From the NCBI GenBank assembly GCA_028622995.1, contig JAJQJQ010000036.1:620001-684000 (forward strand): a stretch of DNA of 64,000 nt, in the 5' to 3' direction. The position numbers and the translations under genes are program-made. Shown piece after piece: positions 22,164 to 35,880 of the stretch; within the stretch, counting starts at the first letter, position 1; every line of letters begins with the position of its first letter. The notes under the pieces were generated by a model, which was not told the origin of the DNA, did not search any database, and saw nothing but the letters and a program-made list of their open reading frames with translations. The stretch comes from Panagrolaimus kolymaensis (Eukaryota; Nematoda; Chromadorea; Rhabditida; Panagrolaimidae).

Positions 22164-25100
22164 TTATTCTTCATCATAAGCTTCATTATCTTCATTCGAT
22201 GCCATGTCAGCTATAGCTGCAGCAGCCATTTGACTTTCCATATCTATTTCTTCGTCATACGGTATTTCTTCTTCTTCATCATCTTGTTCGGCGTTATTTG
22301 GGATTGTTGATGATGCCGCTGCTTCTTGGCGTTGCTGTTCATCTTCTATTGATGCCATATCCGCTATGGCAGCAGCAGCCATTTGAGTTTCCATATCGAT
22401 CTCTTCATCATATGGTATTTCTTCCTGATATGGATTTTGAATCGATACGGTTTCTGCTGGAGGAGTATCCGTTGATTCAATATCGAGAAATTCATCGATT
22501 ACATCATTTTGGGAAGAAGGTGGCAGGGGCAGCGGAAATCCAATAGGCTCGGTAAAGCCATTTTCTGATTTTGAAGATGAATTATCCATAGTTGAAGGAA
22601 CTGCATCAATAATATTTGAATTTGATGGTTCTCTAAAATAAAGAGAAAATGAGTAACATCAAAGTCCAAAAAATAATGTAAGTAACACTTCTTTGCTTTG
22701 GAACTAACTAAAAAACTCACAAAGCAGTTTCATTTTCATCTTCCATAAAATCTTCACCCAAACCATATGCATCCTCTGCTCTCATAACATGCTCATTAAT
22801 ATCTTCAGTTAATATCCACGGATATGATGCTTCAAATCGTTTTGTATGAATCCCATTAGAGGTATCATCCACAACGCGATCAACAAAATCCATGATGTGA
22901 TGCTGTAAAAAAAAAATGTCTAATTATTCGAAGCATAAAAAAAAGCAAGCAGCTTACAACAACCATTCTTGCTATACATGCTTGAGTAATTCCATATTTT
23001 ATTAAGACATTTGGTTGAATAATTAATGATGAATCAGCTTTACCAACAACGCAAAGCCCATTAGAAATATTAAATTTTTCCAACATTGAAGCTGTATCCG
23101 GCAAATCACCAGAATCTTCACCAACGATACATAAAGTTGGACAATAAGTTAACAAAATTTTGTCTCCAATCGTCTAAAAATATAAAGCATTACATCCATA
23201 GAAAAAGTCACAAAAAAAAGAAGCATACTCCTCTAGGACCTGTGGGAGTTTTAATAGGCATAGCTAAATCAATAATTCCACTAACGCCATCAATATCAAG
23301 AATAGCTTCATGAACGAATAAACACGTTGTACCCCAAGAAGCAATGAATAATCGATCATTGGGACGACGATTAACAGTTTCAATAATTTTTTGTTTAATA
23401 AAATCCACTGCTAAATCACAAACATTTGAAATGGTTAATTCATCAGCGTTGGGCCAAGTATCGTCTTCTTTTATAACCATTTTCTCTACTGTACATCCCA
23501 TATTTGTTAAACCTCTAAAATCAAATCATGCTTTAGCTAAAGATTAAAATTAATATCGACGACACTTACACATAAACTTGTTCATGGGCATGATAAACAG
23601 CTGTGATCATTTCATTTCGAACTGTAATTCCAGGGGCTATCAACATCAAATAAATGTTATCATGTTTTAATTTACGACCCAGTTGAATTATCATTCGACT
23701 ATATGGATCTCGAAGTTTATCATTAAGAACTTGAGAAACTTGTAAATTTGGTATATGGAATTCGGGTGAAGCTTTTGCCACCAAAATATTTCCCATTGTT
23801 GTGCCCTGAAAATGGTCGTAAAAAAATAGCTCCATTAAACGAAAGAAAGTAAAATAAATTACAGCAGCATTTAAAAATTTTAATAACATCAAGTAAGATA
23901 GAAGCTGAGCTTCTTCCAAATTTTCTAATAACCATTCATGAGCTTTAATCAATTCTTGAGTAAAATGTATTAACATTTTTCCTCGTAGCCATGTAGCATT
24001 TTGAAGTGAATAAACATAATAACTTGCAAGAGGTTCTTTATGTGAAACAATAGCAAGTTCCATACAACATTGCTTTTTTATGACTTCGCATAATATTCCC
24101 AATGAAGTGGCAATAGAATTAACTAATGGTAATGAAAGTTTTCCTTTTTGTAGCTCAAATTCTATTTCATCAAGATTCATTCGAATATGATTAGGAAAAA
24201 GTTGAACGATGGCTTTAGCTTGCAAAGAAACGCTTGATGTAAAGTTGTAATTTCTATGAGGCTTTTGTTGGTGCTCATTTATGCCGCCGTTCATATCAAT
24301 ATCGATTTCAAGGTTCTCTTTCACTTCGTCCGTCGTTGAATTATCCCTAAAATAAACAAACAAATAAAATATAATTTAATGTAAAAGTGGAAGGTTTTAA
24401 AGAATATTAAAGATTAATAACTTCGAACTTTGTTACTCCAAATTTAATATTTCCAAAAGAAATGCCGCTTACGTTAAAATTTCTCTCAAAAAATATTCTT
24501 TCTCATAGTTGTTTTCAAGGTGAATGAAAGAATTCATCAAATGCGGATGTAAGCTTTTCAAATAGCTAATACCATCTTCGCCATAATCAACCAAATCAGA
24601 ATCCACAGCATTCTCAATATCAATATCAACTTCAATTTCAAAGCTTTCCGAAAATGTATCATGGCTTTTAGTTGGTGATACTTCTTCTTCTAAAATTACT
24701 AAACTTGTTAATTACCAAATACATTTTTTTAAATTCTTACGTTTAACAACAACGGTTTTTGGAACTTTTGGCGGTGATGGCATTGATGAATCAAATGGAC
24801 GATGTTGATGATGATGAGTTGGTGATGTTAATCCCATACTTTGTTTCACATCCTTTGAAACCAATGATGGAGCAAATTCCCATACATTCTTTGTTGAACT
24901 TCGTTGGGGTCTATCATGTAAATATGCAGCTAATTGAGCAGGTAAATCTGATGCTTTTCTTATTTTTGTTAATACAGTCACTGGGGGAGTATTTGGCACT
25001 GAACCAATTGAAAGTGATGAAGCAGATGGAAAGTGTCCAGATGATTTCAAATGATTTAAAAAATCTTTAACCGATGTTGGTGTTTGAATTGCTGCAGAAA

Positions 25101-26439
25101 GAGGGCCAGGCGTTGTCGTCGGAATTACTATAGTTGGTTTCTTCACTGGTCTTGCACGCTTTCTTGTTGGAGGATTCAAAGATTCATCATGTCCAGGATA
25201 TTCTTTTGATGGAGGAGGCTTACGCGATCTTTTTGAACTTGAATTGGAATCAATAGCAGGTGACATTGGTGGAGTTTCAAATGGTGGTAAATTTGGAGGA
25301 CGAAATGGAATAGGTTTAGGTGTTTTAAAAGTAATTAATTTCGATGGTTGAAGTTCAGATTGTTGTTGAGAAGCAACAACAGGTCCTAATATAAAAGTAT
25401 CAGATGGTTGAGAAGCAATAGGCATCGATGTAATTGCTTCAGATGGTTGAGAAATATTAGGTTCCTGTGTAATCGGTTTAGAAGCTAATGGCTCATGAGT
25501 TTGATAAGTGTGCTTCAACATTGATAATTTGAGTCTCGCCTAAAATATCAGAATGTCTTCAAGAATTCAAATTATAAAAACTTACAATAGGTTGTTTAAC
25601 AGCTTCTTTTGATGATGGCAAAACAGGAGGAATCACTTCTTTAGAAATTGTAGGAGAAGTGGCTTTTGGAACTGATGATGCTGCTGTAGGTATAACAGCA
25701 GTTGGGACTATAGTTTTTACATCTTTCAAGCTTTTTCTAACTTGCTTTGGCTTTGAAATTGATGGCGAAGTAAGAGAAGGAGTTAACGATTTCCTTTCAC
25801 TCAAACTTTTTCGAGAAGCAGCTTGTTGTTTTGAATTTGATGGTGACGTCAAACTTAAATCATGGCCTGGGTATTCTTTTGATGGAGGAGGTTTACGTGC
25901 TCTTTTTAAACTTGAATTCAATTCATTAGCTGCGGCTAATGGTGAAATTTCAGTTTCTTGTAATGTCGTTGTTGTTTCAGTTATTTGCTTTGGTGGTGTT
26001 GCAGCTGCTTGACTTGCTGCAGGTTCCAATGGTAGATGTAATTCAGATAATATTGGTTCGGGAATGGGAGCCATCTTCAAAGAAAATAATTTAAGTCTTG
26101 CCTAAAAATAACCTTTAGATAGCCAAATATATGTGAATAATCATTTAAACTTACAACAGGTTTAGGAATTTCTTTAGTTGAAGATACTGGAGTTGTTATT
26201 TCTTTCGAAGCAGCATTTGATGGCGCCACTGCAGTTGGTTTTGGTGATGATGATGCTCCTATAGCCACGGTTGGTTTAACAGCTTTTACATTACTTCTTC
26301 TTGCTAGGGGCTTTGGTTTCGAAGATGGGGTGGATGGAGAATTTGATGCTAAACTTAAATCATGCCCAGGATATTCTTTTGATGGTGGAGCTTTTCGTGC
26401 TCGTTTTGAGCTTCTTTCTGGTTCACTGGTGTTAAGCAT
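22164..26439 (-). CDS. KANSL3: KANSL3/NSL3-like subunit of the NSL chromatin complex (1229 aa)
   Basis: Ten exons: 26439-26155, 26101-25586, 25539-24741, 24689-24473, 24346-23863, 23805-23570, 23514-23229, 23173-22958, 22902-22721 and 22632-22164. The first 530 residues are Pro/Ser/Thr/Lys-rich and low in order, with three copies of a motif reading PPSKEYPGHD, one per exon. The following 600 residues match KANSL3: an alpha/beta-hydrolase-like fold with LFIASWGTTCLFVHEA (nucleophile elbow without Ser), TPTGPRG, then CPTLCIVGEDSGDLP and GLCVVGKADSSL. The active serine is absent, as in animal KANSL3, so it is a pseudo-hydrolase. The acidic C-terminus repeats EEIPYDEEIDME twice. KANSL3 works in the MOF-containing NSL histone acetyltransferase complex in the nucleus. 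Upstream exons cannot be excluded. Confidence 0.82.
25182..26400 (-). repeat. Three intragenic repeats of an RKxPPSKEYPGHDxSL motif
   Basis: The motif occurs near 26350-26400, 25855-25905 and 25182-25230, each in a separate exon of the KANSL3-like gene. Exons 2 and 3 also share their first codons (ARLKL) just after the acceptor. This points to duplication of whole exon units. Confidence 0.8.
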
Positions 26440-27373
26440 AATGATAAATAATTAGTTCGTTTAGAAATGAAATAATTTATTGAAAGCTAAAAATTAAAAA
26501 TATTATATTTAAAGAAAACAAAATTGACCAAGGAAAAGTAAGAGAGAGAGAGGTTGAATTGGAAAGCCGCGGAAAAAAAAATAAAAGTTTGGATGATGTC
26601 TCTTTACAATGGTTCTCTTTATGCCACATATGAAATAAAATTTAAAGCTGCTTTGTTGTTAGGTATAAATAATCTCAAATGAATGGAGCTTGATTTTAAC
26701 TCTGTTATTTATTATTAATATTTCTGTTAATTTTGAAACTGAATTCTACCACTTTGAGTGGATGCATCGAATGAAGTTTCATCTTGAAATTAACCGCTAG
26801 AGATTTTGTGATACATATTTAAAATTTTAATTATTCAAACCAAAAACTTAATTGCATTAATTATGTTCGCTCACATTAAACTAAACTTTTTGGAAGCACT
26901 TCGATTTTCCAATTAATCAAAACTTGAAAAATTGGTTCTCATGAAGAAAAAAAAAAGTTTAATTAATTTATAAAAGTTTTTTTTTGTTGCATTTTCATTC
27001 ACCTAAAATTAAAATCCAAAAGGATTCTTAGTTCATGATTTTTCGATCGTTGTTATTTTTTCTTCTTCTTTTGACCAAAAGAAAAATGGCTTCTTTAAGT
27101 TTTTATCAGAGAGAAGTAGGAGGAACTCATAGACTACAAACTCAACCCAACGTTCTGGCTGATGTATTTAAATTGTGTCATTATTTTCATACAAACAACA
27201 TACATGATTGAAGTGAAGGACAATCTTTTCTCTTTTTTTGAATAAAAATAGTTTCCTTTTTTTAAATTTAAATCAAAGACTTCGACTGACTGTCTGTTTA
27301 TTTTTTCGATTAAAAATCATCTTTACTTCTTCTTTTTTTACTTCAAGCAGCTGCTTTTCTAAAACTTCAAATA
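26440..27373. other. Divergent intergenic region, KANSL3-like gene / UGT
   Basis: About 0.9 kb that should hold promoters for both flanking genes. AT-rich; no further feature seen. Confidence 0.5.
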
Positions 27374-29304
27374 ATGAAAGCTAACTTTTCATTTTTTGTA
27401 TTTTTAACATTTTATTCTTATTTTTCAACTTTTATTTTTGGTGCTAAAATTTTAATTTATACCCCAAATATTTCTCCATCTCATATTGTTATGAGTGGTC
27501 GAATGGCTGATGTTTTGGTTAATGCTGGACATGATGTAGTTTTATTTATTCCTGAATATGATAGTACTGTAAAATTAAATGGAACAAAACTTGCAAAAGT
27601 TTGGAAAATGACTAATATAAGTGACATATTTGAAAAGGGATTTGAATCATTTGGTGAAATGCTTTTTATTAATTCTTGGGCTTCATTTGCTGAGCGACAA
27701 GGATTTGAAGAATGTTTAGCTGAAATGTGTGAAGGTTCGTTGTCATCGTTGGTTTTTTCAGAAGTTTTTTACCTTATTTTTTTTAGTTGTAATGTCGCGC
27801 CACGAAGATTTAGAAATAATTAGAAATTATAATTTTAATATTGCTATTACTGAAATGATAGATTATTGTGGTTTGGGAATTATAAGATATTTAGGAATTA
27901 AAAATCATATTTGGCATTCCACAACTCCATTGCATGATACAGTTGCATATAATTTGGGTGTACCAAATCCAGCGAGTTATGTTCCATCAACCGAAGAAAA
28001 TCTTCTTGGACCTAAAATGACATTTTTTGAAAGACTATTTAATCTTTATATGCATATAATTACTTTGAAGATCCATCATCATGGAACAGATTTGGTGAGA
28101 TTTTCATGAAAAAATATTCGTTGAAGATAGTAAATATTTTTTGAAAAATATTGTTAAAATTTTGTTACTATCCTTTGGAAGATAGTAATCCATTTTTGGA
28201 GATTATTGTATGAATAAAATTACTGTCCATATTTTTTAGGTGACAGCAGCAATCCAAAAATATGCAGGTCCAAATTTCCCTAATGTTCGTCAAATTGCAG
28301 CTGAATCGACTTTAGCCATAATAAATAGCGATGAATTTTTGGATTTAGCTCGTCCAATCCTCCATAAAACTATTTATATTGGTGGACTTGGAATTGGCCC
28401 AAGTAAACCCGTTGAAGAAGAAGTAAGCGTTTAACTCTTTTAAAAATCCAATTTTTAAATATTTAAAATATTTAATTTCAGCCCTTCAAAACATTTTTAA
28501 TTCAAAGCAAAAAAGGCGTTATTGTATTTTCTTTAGGAACTATAGTTCCCACAAACCTTATGAATGAAAAAGTTAAAGAAAATATTATAAATATTTTTGC
28601 AGAATTTAATGATTATGATTTTATTATAAAAATTGATAAAAATGATGAACATTTTATTAAACTTTCAAAAAATATTAAAAATGTTTTAATAACTTCTTGG
28701 ATGCCTCAATCGGATATTTTGGGTTAGTTTTTTCTAAAGAAAAAAAACTTTTTATCTTTCAAAATTAATTTTAATGTGTATCTCTTTTTTTAAAGGCGAT
28801 TCCAAAGTCAAACTTTTCATAACTCATGGAGGCTTTAATAGTTTATTAGAATCTGCAATTCGTGGCATCCCAGTAATAGCAATTCCAATATTTGCTGATC
28901 AACATCGAAATGCTAAAATGTCTGAATATCGTGAATTTGGAATAGTTGTAGAAAAGACCCAACTTCAAGGCCCTGCATTAAAAGATGCAATTCAAACAAT
29001 TCTAACAAATCCAAATTATTCTTTGAAAGCTAAAAGAATTTCAAAATTAATTCAATCAAAACCTTTTAAACCTAATGAAACATTTTTAAAATGGATTGAT
29101 TTTGTTGCAGAAAATGGTGAATTGTTGCCTGAATTAACTCCAGAAGGAGCAAAAATGAATTTCATAGAATATTTTTGTTTAGATATTATTTTTGTGGCTC
29201 TTTTTATTTTGATTTCTGTAGCTTTTTTAGTTTTTTATTGTTTCAAAAAACTTTTATCTTTGATTGTCTTTGTTGTTGGTAAGCCAAAAATAAAATCTGA
29301 TTAA
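27374..29304 (+). CDS. UDP-glycosyltransferase, nematode UGT type (533 aa)
   Basis: Exons 27374-27734, 27787-28094, 28240-28422, 28482-28722 and 28796-29304, phases closed. It has a signal peptide (1-23, ending FIFGA), then an N-terminal acceptor-binding half beginning ILIYTPNISPSHI with the start-region His expected for catalysis. The C-terminal half binds the UDP-sugar: LITSWMPQSDIL, then the UGT signature FITHGGFNSLLESAIRGIPV and FADQHRNAKM. One C-terminal TM helix (about 497-518) and a short Lys-rich tail anchor it in the ER membrane, active site in the lumen. It transfers a sugar to small lipophilic molecules in detoxification or signalling; the substrate cannot be told. Confidence 0.93.
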
Positions 29305-29726
29305 AATATTTAAATAAAAAACTTTGTTAATTCTTAATTTTGATCGAAAATTCATACACTTAAAAAATTTAGTTTGCATCGCTGCTTTTTCCAATCAAAG
29401 AGACGCCTGCCCAAACTTTTCCCATAATTTTTTCCCATGCCTCTGAATGGGAAATAAGCATTTTTCAAAATTTACATAACTTTTTTTGTGTGAAGCTTTT
29501 TTCTTTGTTGCTTTCAAAAAAATTCATTGTTCAAACGTTTGCATTCTCTTCTTGCGTCGGTGACATCATCTTCTCATCGTTCAACTGATACTTTTCTGCT
29601 GCTGCTTGCTTGCTTTCTTGTTTTGATCATTTTGGCAATCCAATATCATCATCTTCAGTTGAAAACCACCACCAACAACGACAACGACAAAAATCAATCA
29701 ATCTCTCAAAGAAGAAAGAAAGAATA
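29305..29726. other. Intergenic / 5' flank
   Basis: Between the UGT and the next plus-strand gene. An open frame at 29527-29727 starts with TTG, not ATG, and ends overlapping the next start codon; not taken as a gene. Confidence 0.5.
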
Positions 29727-30350
29727 ATGTTTTCTCGAATTGTTGTTGCAGTAATCAGCACCATCTTGCTTTTATTCATCGTAAACGTTCAATGTGATGA
29801 TAACTCAACTGTTACTACTTCAACTGCTTCCATTGATGTCGATACAACTCCAAAACCTGTAAGTTGCTTTTTCACTTTTATTATTTTATATAAACCTATC
29901 TATCTTTTACTTTTTAGGGATGTTCTGAAGCTGATGTAGCTAGTGCCCAAACCTTTTCAATGGTAGCTCTCGCTGTGGTTGCGGTCTTTCAATTAATTTT
30001 TTCAATTACTGTCGCTGTAGCAGCATATTTTGTTCTTTCTAAAGTAAGTAGTTGTTAATTGGTTGTTGTTGCTATTGTTTTTACATGTTTGCATTCTTTC
30101 AAATCCTGTTTTATAGTTAACCGAAAAGATGCGCGAAGCTGAAACACACTTACATCAAGTTATGGATGCTACACTTTGTGCTCTCTTTCCTGAAGCTGTT
30201 ATCATCGAAATTAATGCTGTAGCTGAAGAATCTCAAGTACAACATCGAAAGCCTAAAACTAAAACCCTTGATGGTTCAACAAAGAAAGATGAAAAAGAAA
30301 ATAGTAAAAAGAACAACAAATCTGCAAAATCTCCTGCTGCTACAAAGTAA
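29727..30350 (+). CDS. Small single-pass membrane protein, unknown function (163 aa)
   Basis: Exons 29727-29858, 29918-30043 and 30117-30350. Each exon matches one part of the protein: exon 1 a signal peptide (ending NVQC) and a Thr/Ser-rich ectodomain, exon 2 a TM helix (about residues 57-85, FSMVALAVVAVFQL onward), exon 3 a cytoplasmic tail. The tail starts amphipathic (EKMREAETHLHQVM) and ends in a Lys/Ser-rich stretch. No family recognised. An alternative reading is that the first hydrophobic stretch is a TM helix. Confidence 0.7.
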
Positions 30351-31373
30351 ATGAATAAATACAGTATGATTGTCATCGTCGTCGTATATTGAATTGAAAA
30401 AGTACTAAATTTTGTATAAATTGAATTAAATAAACTTGTAAAGAATGTGTAAATATTGTTTTTGTAAAATTTCATCTCTCTGTCTTAATAGCATCAGCCC
30501 AAACATATATGCTTACAAATTTTGCGGGTTTTGCAACAAAACAAAAACAATCTAGTATCTCTCTTTTTCATTTCATATTTCGTCATCCATCCTTTTTCTT
30601 TCTTTGATTGCTGCTTTTATTTCATGCGAAACAAAAGCTTCTTTTTTGATCTCTTAGGCATGTTCAGTTATTTCTTTCCGATTCATTCTAAAAAAAGGAG
30701 ATATCCTTTGGTAGTAGTGGCGGTGGTGGTCAATAACTTGAAGGCGGTAGTATGTTTTAGTTCAATCTCTTTGTGTCATCCATTGATGACGAATACCTCG
30801 GTTGTAAAGAAAAATTGCGACCAAAGCTTTTTCACAGCGTTTCGCTTATTTCCGCATCCACAAATCAATGATAAATAATGGGATTGACTAAAATTAGTTT
30901 TACAATATTCTTTTCGATAAACCAATAAACTTATCTTTCACAATTCCATCCAAAAATAGGTTGTCTTGGTTCATAAATACCAGAGAGACATCTTACAGAG
31001 TTTTTAGGTGAAAGTAAATACATAATGCATTACAAGGAAAGATAAAAGTAAAACATTGTTGGTTGCTGATATTGTAGGTACATAGTAAGTATCAGTGCTG
31101 TCATAAAATTCTAGCGAAAAAGCAAAAGTTGTAATTAGGAATACACAAACTGGCAGATGAGAGACAAATCACTAAGACATAAATGAGACGCAACCTTTCA
31201 ATCAAGAAACATCCCTATTGAATCATCGACAAAACACCCAAAAAGACACAAGTGATTGCCAGAAATTACACAAGTTATAAATAACACTTTATTAAACTTT
31301 AACACATGGAACATATAAAAATCAACGAGACAATTAAATCAAAGTGAAACTAAATAAATCCTATAATCCTAAT
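30351..31373. other. Intergenic DNA between convergent genes
   Basis: 3' flanks of the 29727 gene (AATAAA near 30430) and the M16 peptidase gene. No coding features supported; the ORF at 30522-30878 has no splice partner. Confidence 0.5.
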
Positions 31374-34300
31374 TTAAAGAATTAAATTATCAAAATAAAG
31401 ATTATCAATTTTCATTGTTTGAGTATTCTTGAAATATGTTTGAACCTTCTTCAAATCAGATTTGTAAGCGACGACAGAACGAATACATTTTTCATCATCA
31501 AAAAGATCAATGAAGTTTTGCGAAATTGAATCAAACATCTTCTCAGGAGTAGCTTGCCAAATTTGATCAACTTGAAATCTAAAAAACCAAAATCTTAGTA
31601 CAGTCATAAAAGCTAAATGAAAACATACTTGACAACATTTTCTTTAGGATCAAGACCACGAAGTTGTTCAACGATGGAGAATTTACCAGCTTTCTTAACA
31701 TGGCTTACACTTTGAATGATATCAGAAATCAAACTTCTTTTTGCAGCTTCAAATTTATCATTATCAAGTGTACGAGAAGTGATGGTTTCAAGCTAAAAAA
31801 TAAGACAATCATACAATGTCAAAACCAGCATAAAAACAAAACTTACAACAACACGTTTACTTTCTTCATAAGCTTTTGCAAAGTCTGCGGCACGATAAAG
31901 ATACAATCCAAGACCAGTATTACCAGTAACATAAACGTATACACCATAAGCAAGACCTTTACCACGAACATTGGTAAATAATGGACCTTCACATTGAGAG
32001 AAATATTGAGATAAAAGTTTAGCATACGCCATTCGAGGTTCCATGAAATCAAATTTGCATTCAGATCGTTGAACAAGAAAGGCTGATTCGCTAGATCCAT
32101 GAGGAATGCAGAAAGTTTTTCCCCTATTCATTGAATAATCAACAGAGAATTCAGGTGTTCCCTAAAATCCAAAGATAAATGAAGAGAAAATATAGCAATA
32201 ATGGAAGAGTATCCATACAAAAAACGATACGAAAACTCACTTTCAAAAATCCATTGCTTGTTTCACCATTTGACAATCCAGTCCATCCAAGAGAAGCAGC
32301 AGTTTTCAATGATTCTTCATTACCAACAAGATGAACATTAGTGGGAGATGAAATAATTTCCTTTGATAATTCGTTTAACAAATCGACCACTTTTGTTCCT
32401 TTTGAAGCAGAAGTAAATTCAGCGATTTCTTTATGGAACTTTGAACTTGATAATAAACAATTGAAAAGTCTGTTTGATTCTAAAAACAAAGTAATGACGA
32501 TGAGTTGATAAAGAAAAACTCATACCTTTAGGTGCAATCATATTTGTCATCAATGCTGAAGCAACGGAATCACCATCTTGCTTTAATTCTGATGCACTAC
32601 CAACAAGTCGTTTAGCAACTACAGCAACACGAGAATCTTCAAAGATGATGTTTTTCAAGAATATTTCAGTCCATTTTGCAATATTTTGATATTTTTCAGG
32701 TAAAAGAACATAGTGAAAAGCAAGCAATTCTTCATAATCCTTTCGAATTCCAAGATCAATCTTGTGAGCAATAAAGTCTTTCTTAAGCATTGTTGCAAGC
32801 GTTTCATATTTCACAACTTCTCCATCAATTTTAGCATCAGATTCATTCAATAACTCCATAAACAGTTGAAGAGCAGAACGGTGCTTTGCAGAAATCTTAT
32901 GAATATCAAATAAAACAACAGCCTAAAAAAGGATGAATTTAGGAGGGAAAGTAATAATAAACACATACATGAATAAAGTTTGATTGGACATTATGGTAAA
33001 CTGTAGGATATGGAGTAACTTTTTTGTCATCTTTAAGTTCTCTGCTAACATCAATAAGCTTGACACCATCCATGTTGTTGACGATAAAGTTGCGAAGGAT
33101 ATCTTCGGTTGGAGCAGAAGCCTAAAAATCTTTCGTTTTTATGCCAATTTATGTAATAATAAACAAACTTCGTTCTTAGCAACAGCTTTTTGTAAAGCTT
33201 CAGCACATTTCTTCAAACCATCAGGACCTAACTTTTCAGCTTGAGCTTTTACACGTTCTTCTTCTTTTTTAGCAATTTCATCAACAAGCTTAGCATTTGG
33301 ATGACCAATAACAATGATTTGATCGCTGGTGATGTATTTGTCGATGAGGCCATTCCAAAATGAAACATCACGATCAACCAATTTCTTAATGTTGTCAATT
33401 TCATTCAGTCGTTCTTGAAGATAAGGAACATTGTCGGAATTTGCGTTAACACCAGGAGCAAAAAGTGCATAAGTTGAGAAGATTCCATGGTAATAATGAG
33501 TAGCGTTTCCTTCAAGCTAAAAAAACTTGGTATAAAATCTTTCATTTTAAGAAAAGTTAAAGCTTTACCATAACAGCCATTTGATGAACTTGTTGTTCGA
33601 TGATTGCTTTCAAGCGCTGCATATCGATCTTTGATTCTTTGAATACAGAAAGGGGAGTCTTCTTGAATCTAAAAAAGCGACAAAGTTATAAGAAGTGTTA
33701 ACAAAATCAAAGCGTACAATTCATCATCATTAAGGAACTTCTTTTTGACTCCACCAAAACGGTAAGCAATTTCCATTCTTGGCCGTTCACGAGATTCACG
33801 ACTAACTTCACTGCAAATAGGATCTTTGATTTGAACAAAGCGTTGTTGAAGAGGTGAATCTGGTCCATCGCAGAAGTATGACAAAAGAATTTGTAAAGGA
33901 GTACAATCAGGATCCTAAAAATCAACAGATAGAATAAGAAAATGTTCTTTAAAAAACTTACAGAGTGTGGAGGTCCTTGCCATGTAATCAAAACTGTTCC
34001 ATTAGCTTCATCATCAACCGGACATTGAACATGTTGCATTTTCGGAGAATAACGTTCAGGAAGTACGACATCATCAAATGGACGTTTTGCATCCATAGGA
34101 CGAGAATAACCAAAAGTTTCAAGGTTTGAAAGGATATCAATAACTTTACTTTGATCAATTGTTCCAACAATAGTAATCATCATATTCGAGTGGTTATAGT
34201 GCTTCTTATGAAAGTCAATAACACGTTCAAGAGAGCATAAATCACGAAGAGCAGGCAAAGCACCACCAGTATTTGCACGAAATGGATTACCTTCAGGAAA

Positions 34301-34877
34301 AGCAAGAGAACGTTGAACAAAGCTCATTTTTTCATCCATATTATTTTCATGATCTTGCATTTCAGCATAGACAACACCTCCATCACGTCCTTCTCCATTA
34401 ATATGATGAATTTCTGTTGTAAATTGTTCAGGAGTAAGCATAGGATGGAGCAAATGATCCATATAAACAGGTAAAGTTTTGAGGAAACCTTCTTGACCAA
34501 CAGTAGTTATTGAATAAGCAGTATGATCTTCGTCCGTATAACCATTTGTACCTAAAAAGTAATACATTATTCAATCGTACATATTCGTAAAGAAACATAC
34601 CAGAAGCAAAGCAGCGATTTGCAATAGAATCAAGAAATCCTTTATAAGGATATTTGTGACTTCCCATAAATACTAAATGTTCCAAAGTATGCGGTAAACC
34701 ATCATCGCTTGTAGCTTTTGTAGCAAAAGAAAACCATCCATTTACGACAGGAGATGGTTGATCCACGAATGCCACTCGCATTCCATTCAAAGTTGAACGA
34801 TATAATGTTACATCTAAGCATTTGTTAGATTGAATCGAACATACTTTGGTAAAAGTTTGCGACATTTTCCTTAGCAT
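31374..34877 (-). CDS. M16 family zinc metallopeptidase, C05D11.1-like (994 aa)
   Basis: Eleven exons: 34877-34601, 34551-33962, 33914-33718, 33668-33569, 33516-33169, 33121-32969, 32922-32526, 32479-32241, 32161-31847, 31792-31629 and 31578-31374; phases close throughout. The inverted zinc motif HTLEH is at residues 63-67 in LPHTLEHLVFMGSHKYPYKG, with the downstream glutamates expected in GVVYAEMQ and nearby. Length near 1000 and the two-half layout fit the large single-chain M16 proteases (insulysin/presequence-protease relatives). The closest group I know is the nematode/fungal C05D11.1 / YOL098C type. The second half lacks HxxEH, as in the family. No mitochondrial leader is obvious, so a cytosolic peptide-degrading role is inferred. 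An acceptor (TTTTTAG) just before the ATG suggests trans-splicing. Confidence 0.9.
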
Positions 34878-35880
34878 TTACCCCTAAAAAGAGAAAGTAT
34901 TAAAAAATGGAAAAGAGTTTGAGGTAAAACATAAACAACACGAATAATGATGAAATTTAGCATAAGATAAGCACGAATTTAGGAAGTTTTTCCGAGTGGT
35001 CATATAAAAGGGTAAAAGGAAGGTCAAGATAAGTAGGAAAATAATTTTAATATCAGTAAAAATATGGAAACATCGTTCATCAAAAAAAAGTTAAATAAAA
35101 TAACAAAGTTGAACTTTCAAATAAACTTTGCTGACTGAGGAAAACTTCAAAGTAACACTCATTGGCAGTGAGACACACATAACTTTCAAAAATGACCGTG
35201 TTCATTGAACTGTAAAAGTACGTTTGAAAAAGTTTGATGAGGAGATTATTTTTTTCTATAGTTTACCGGACATGATTTCTTATTTATTATTTCCATAAAG
35301 TTATTTATTAATGAAGGTTGTTGTTAATAACAATAGCATTTTACAATACATACAAAAATATTGTCTTTGATTAAATTTTTCATATCAAATCCATCAATAA
35401 CACCAAAAATAAAATTTGAACTTTGCTTTTTTTTATTAATCCTAAAATCAATCCATTCCTTCAAATTTGTAACGATGATTATTTATTAATGACATTACTG
35501 TTTTTATCAACAAAATTTTTTTGTTTTCCAACGCCCACCATTATAATAATATAAAAATGAAGACAAAAGTGAAAATTAATTGTTTGTGGGAGTGTTTATT
35601 TTGTTTTTGGTTTTGGGTTAGCCTATAATGTTATGGTTTAATTATCTCTACTTGCAAAATAACTTGTATACTCGAATACATACTACACTCATGAGCCATT
35701 TTTATGGAAAATAAATTATTTTTCTGGGAAGTGTCCCTGCATAGCTCTTCGCAATCCAATTTTTTATTTGGCTTTGTTTATTGGAAACTCTTGTATTACC
35801 TTTTATTATTTTCATAAATTTAATCATTTTCCTGGTAAATTTTTTAGTTGTTATTCTAGTTTTATTTTTAGAAATTAAAA
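34878..35880. other. Divergent intergenic region
   Basis: 1 kb between the M16 gene (minus) and the HAT/F-box-like pseudogene (plus). A minus-strand ORF at 35702-36025 is antisense to the next gene's first exon and unsupported. Confidence 0.5.

Noticed and set aside
29527..29727. Upstream ORF whose stop overlaps the start at 29727
   Set aside because: Its apparent start is TTG; no ATG begins it, so it is not an upstream reading frame that would be translated.
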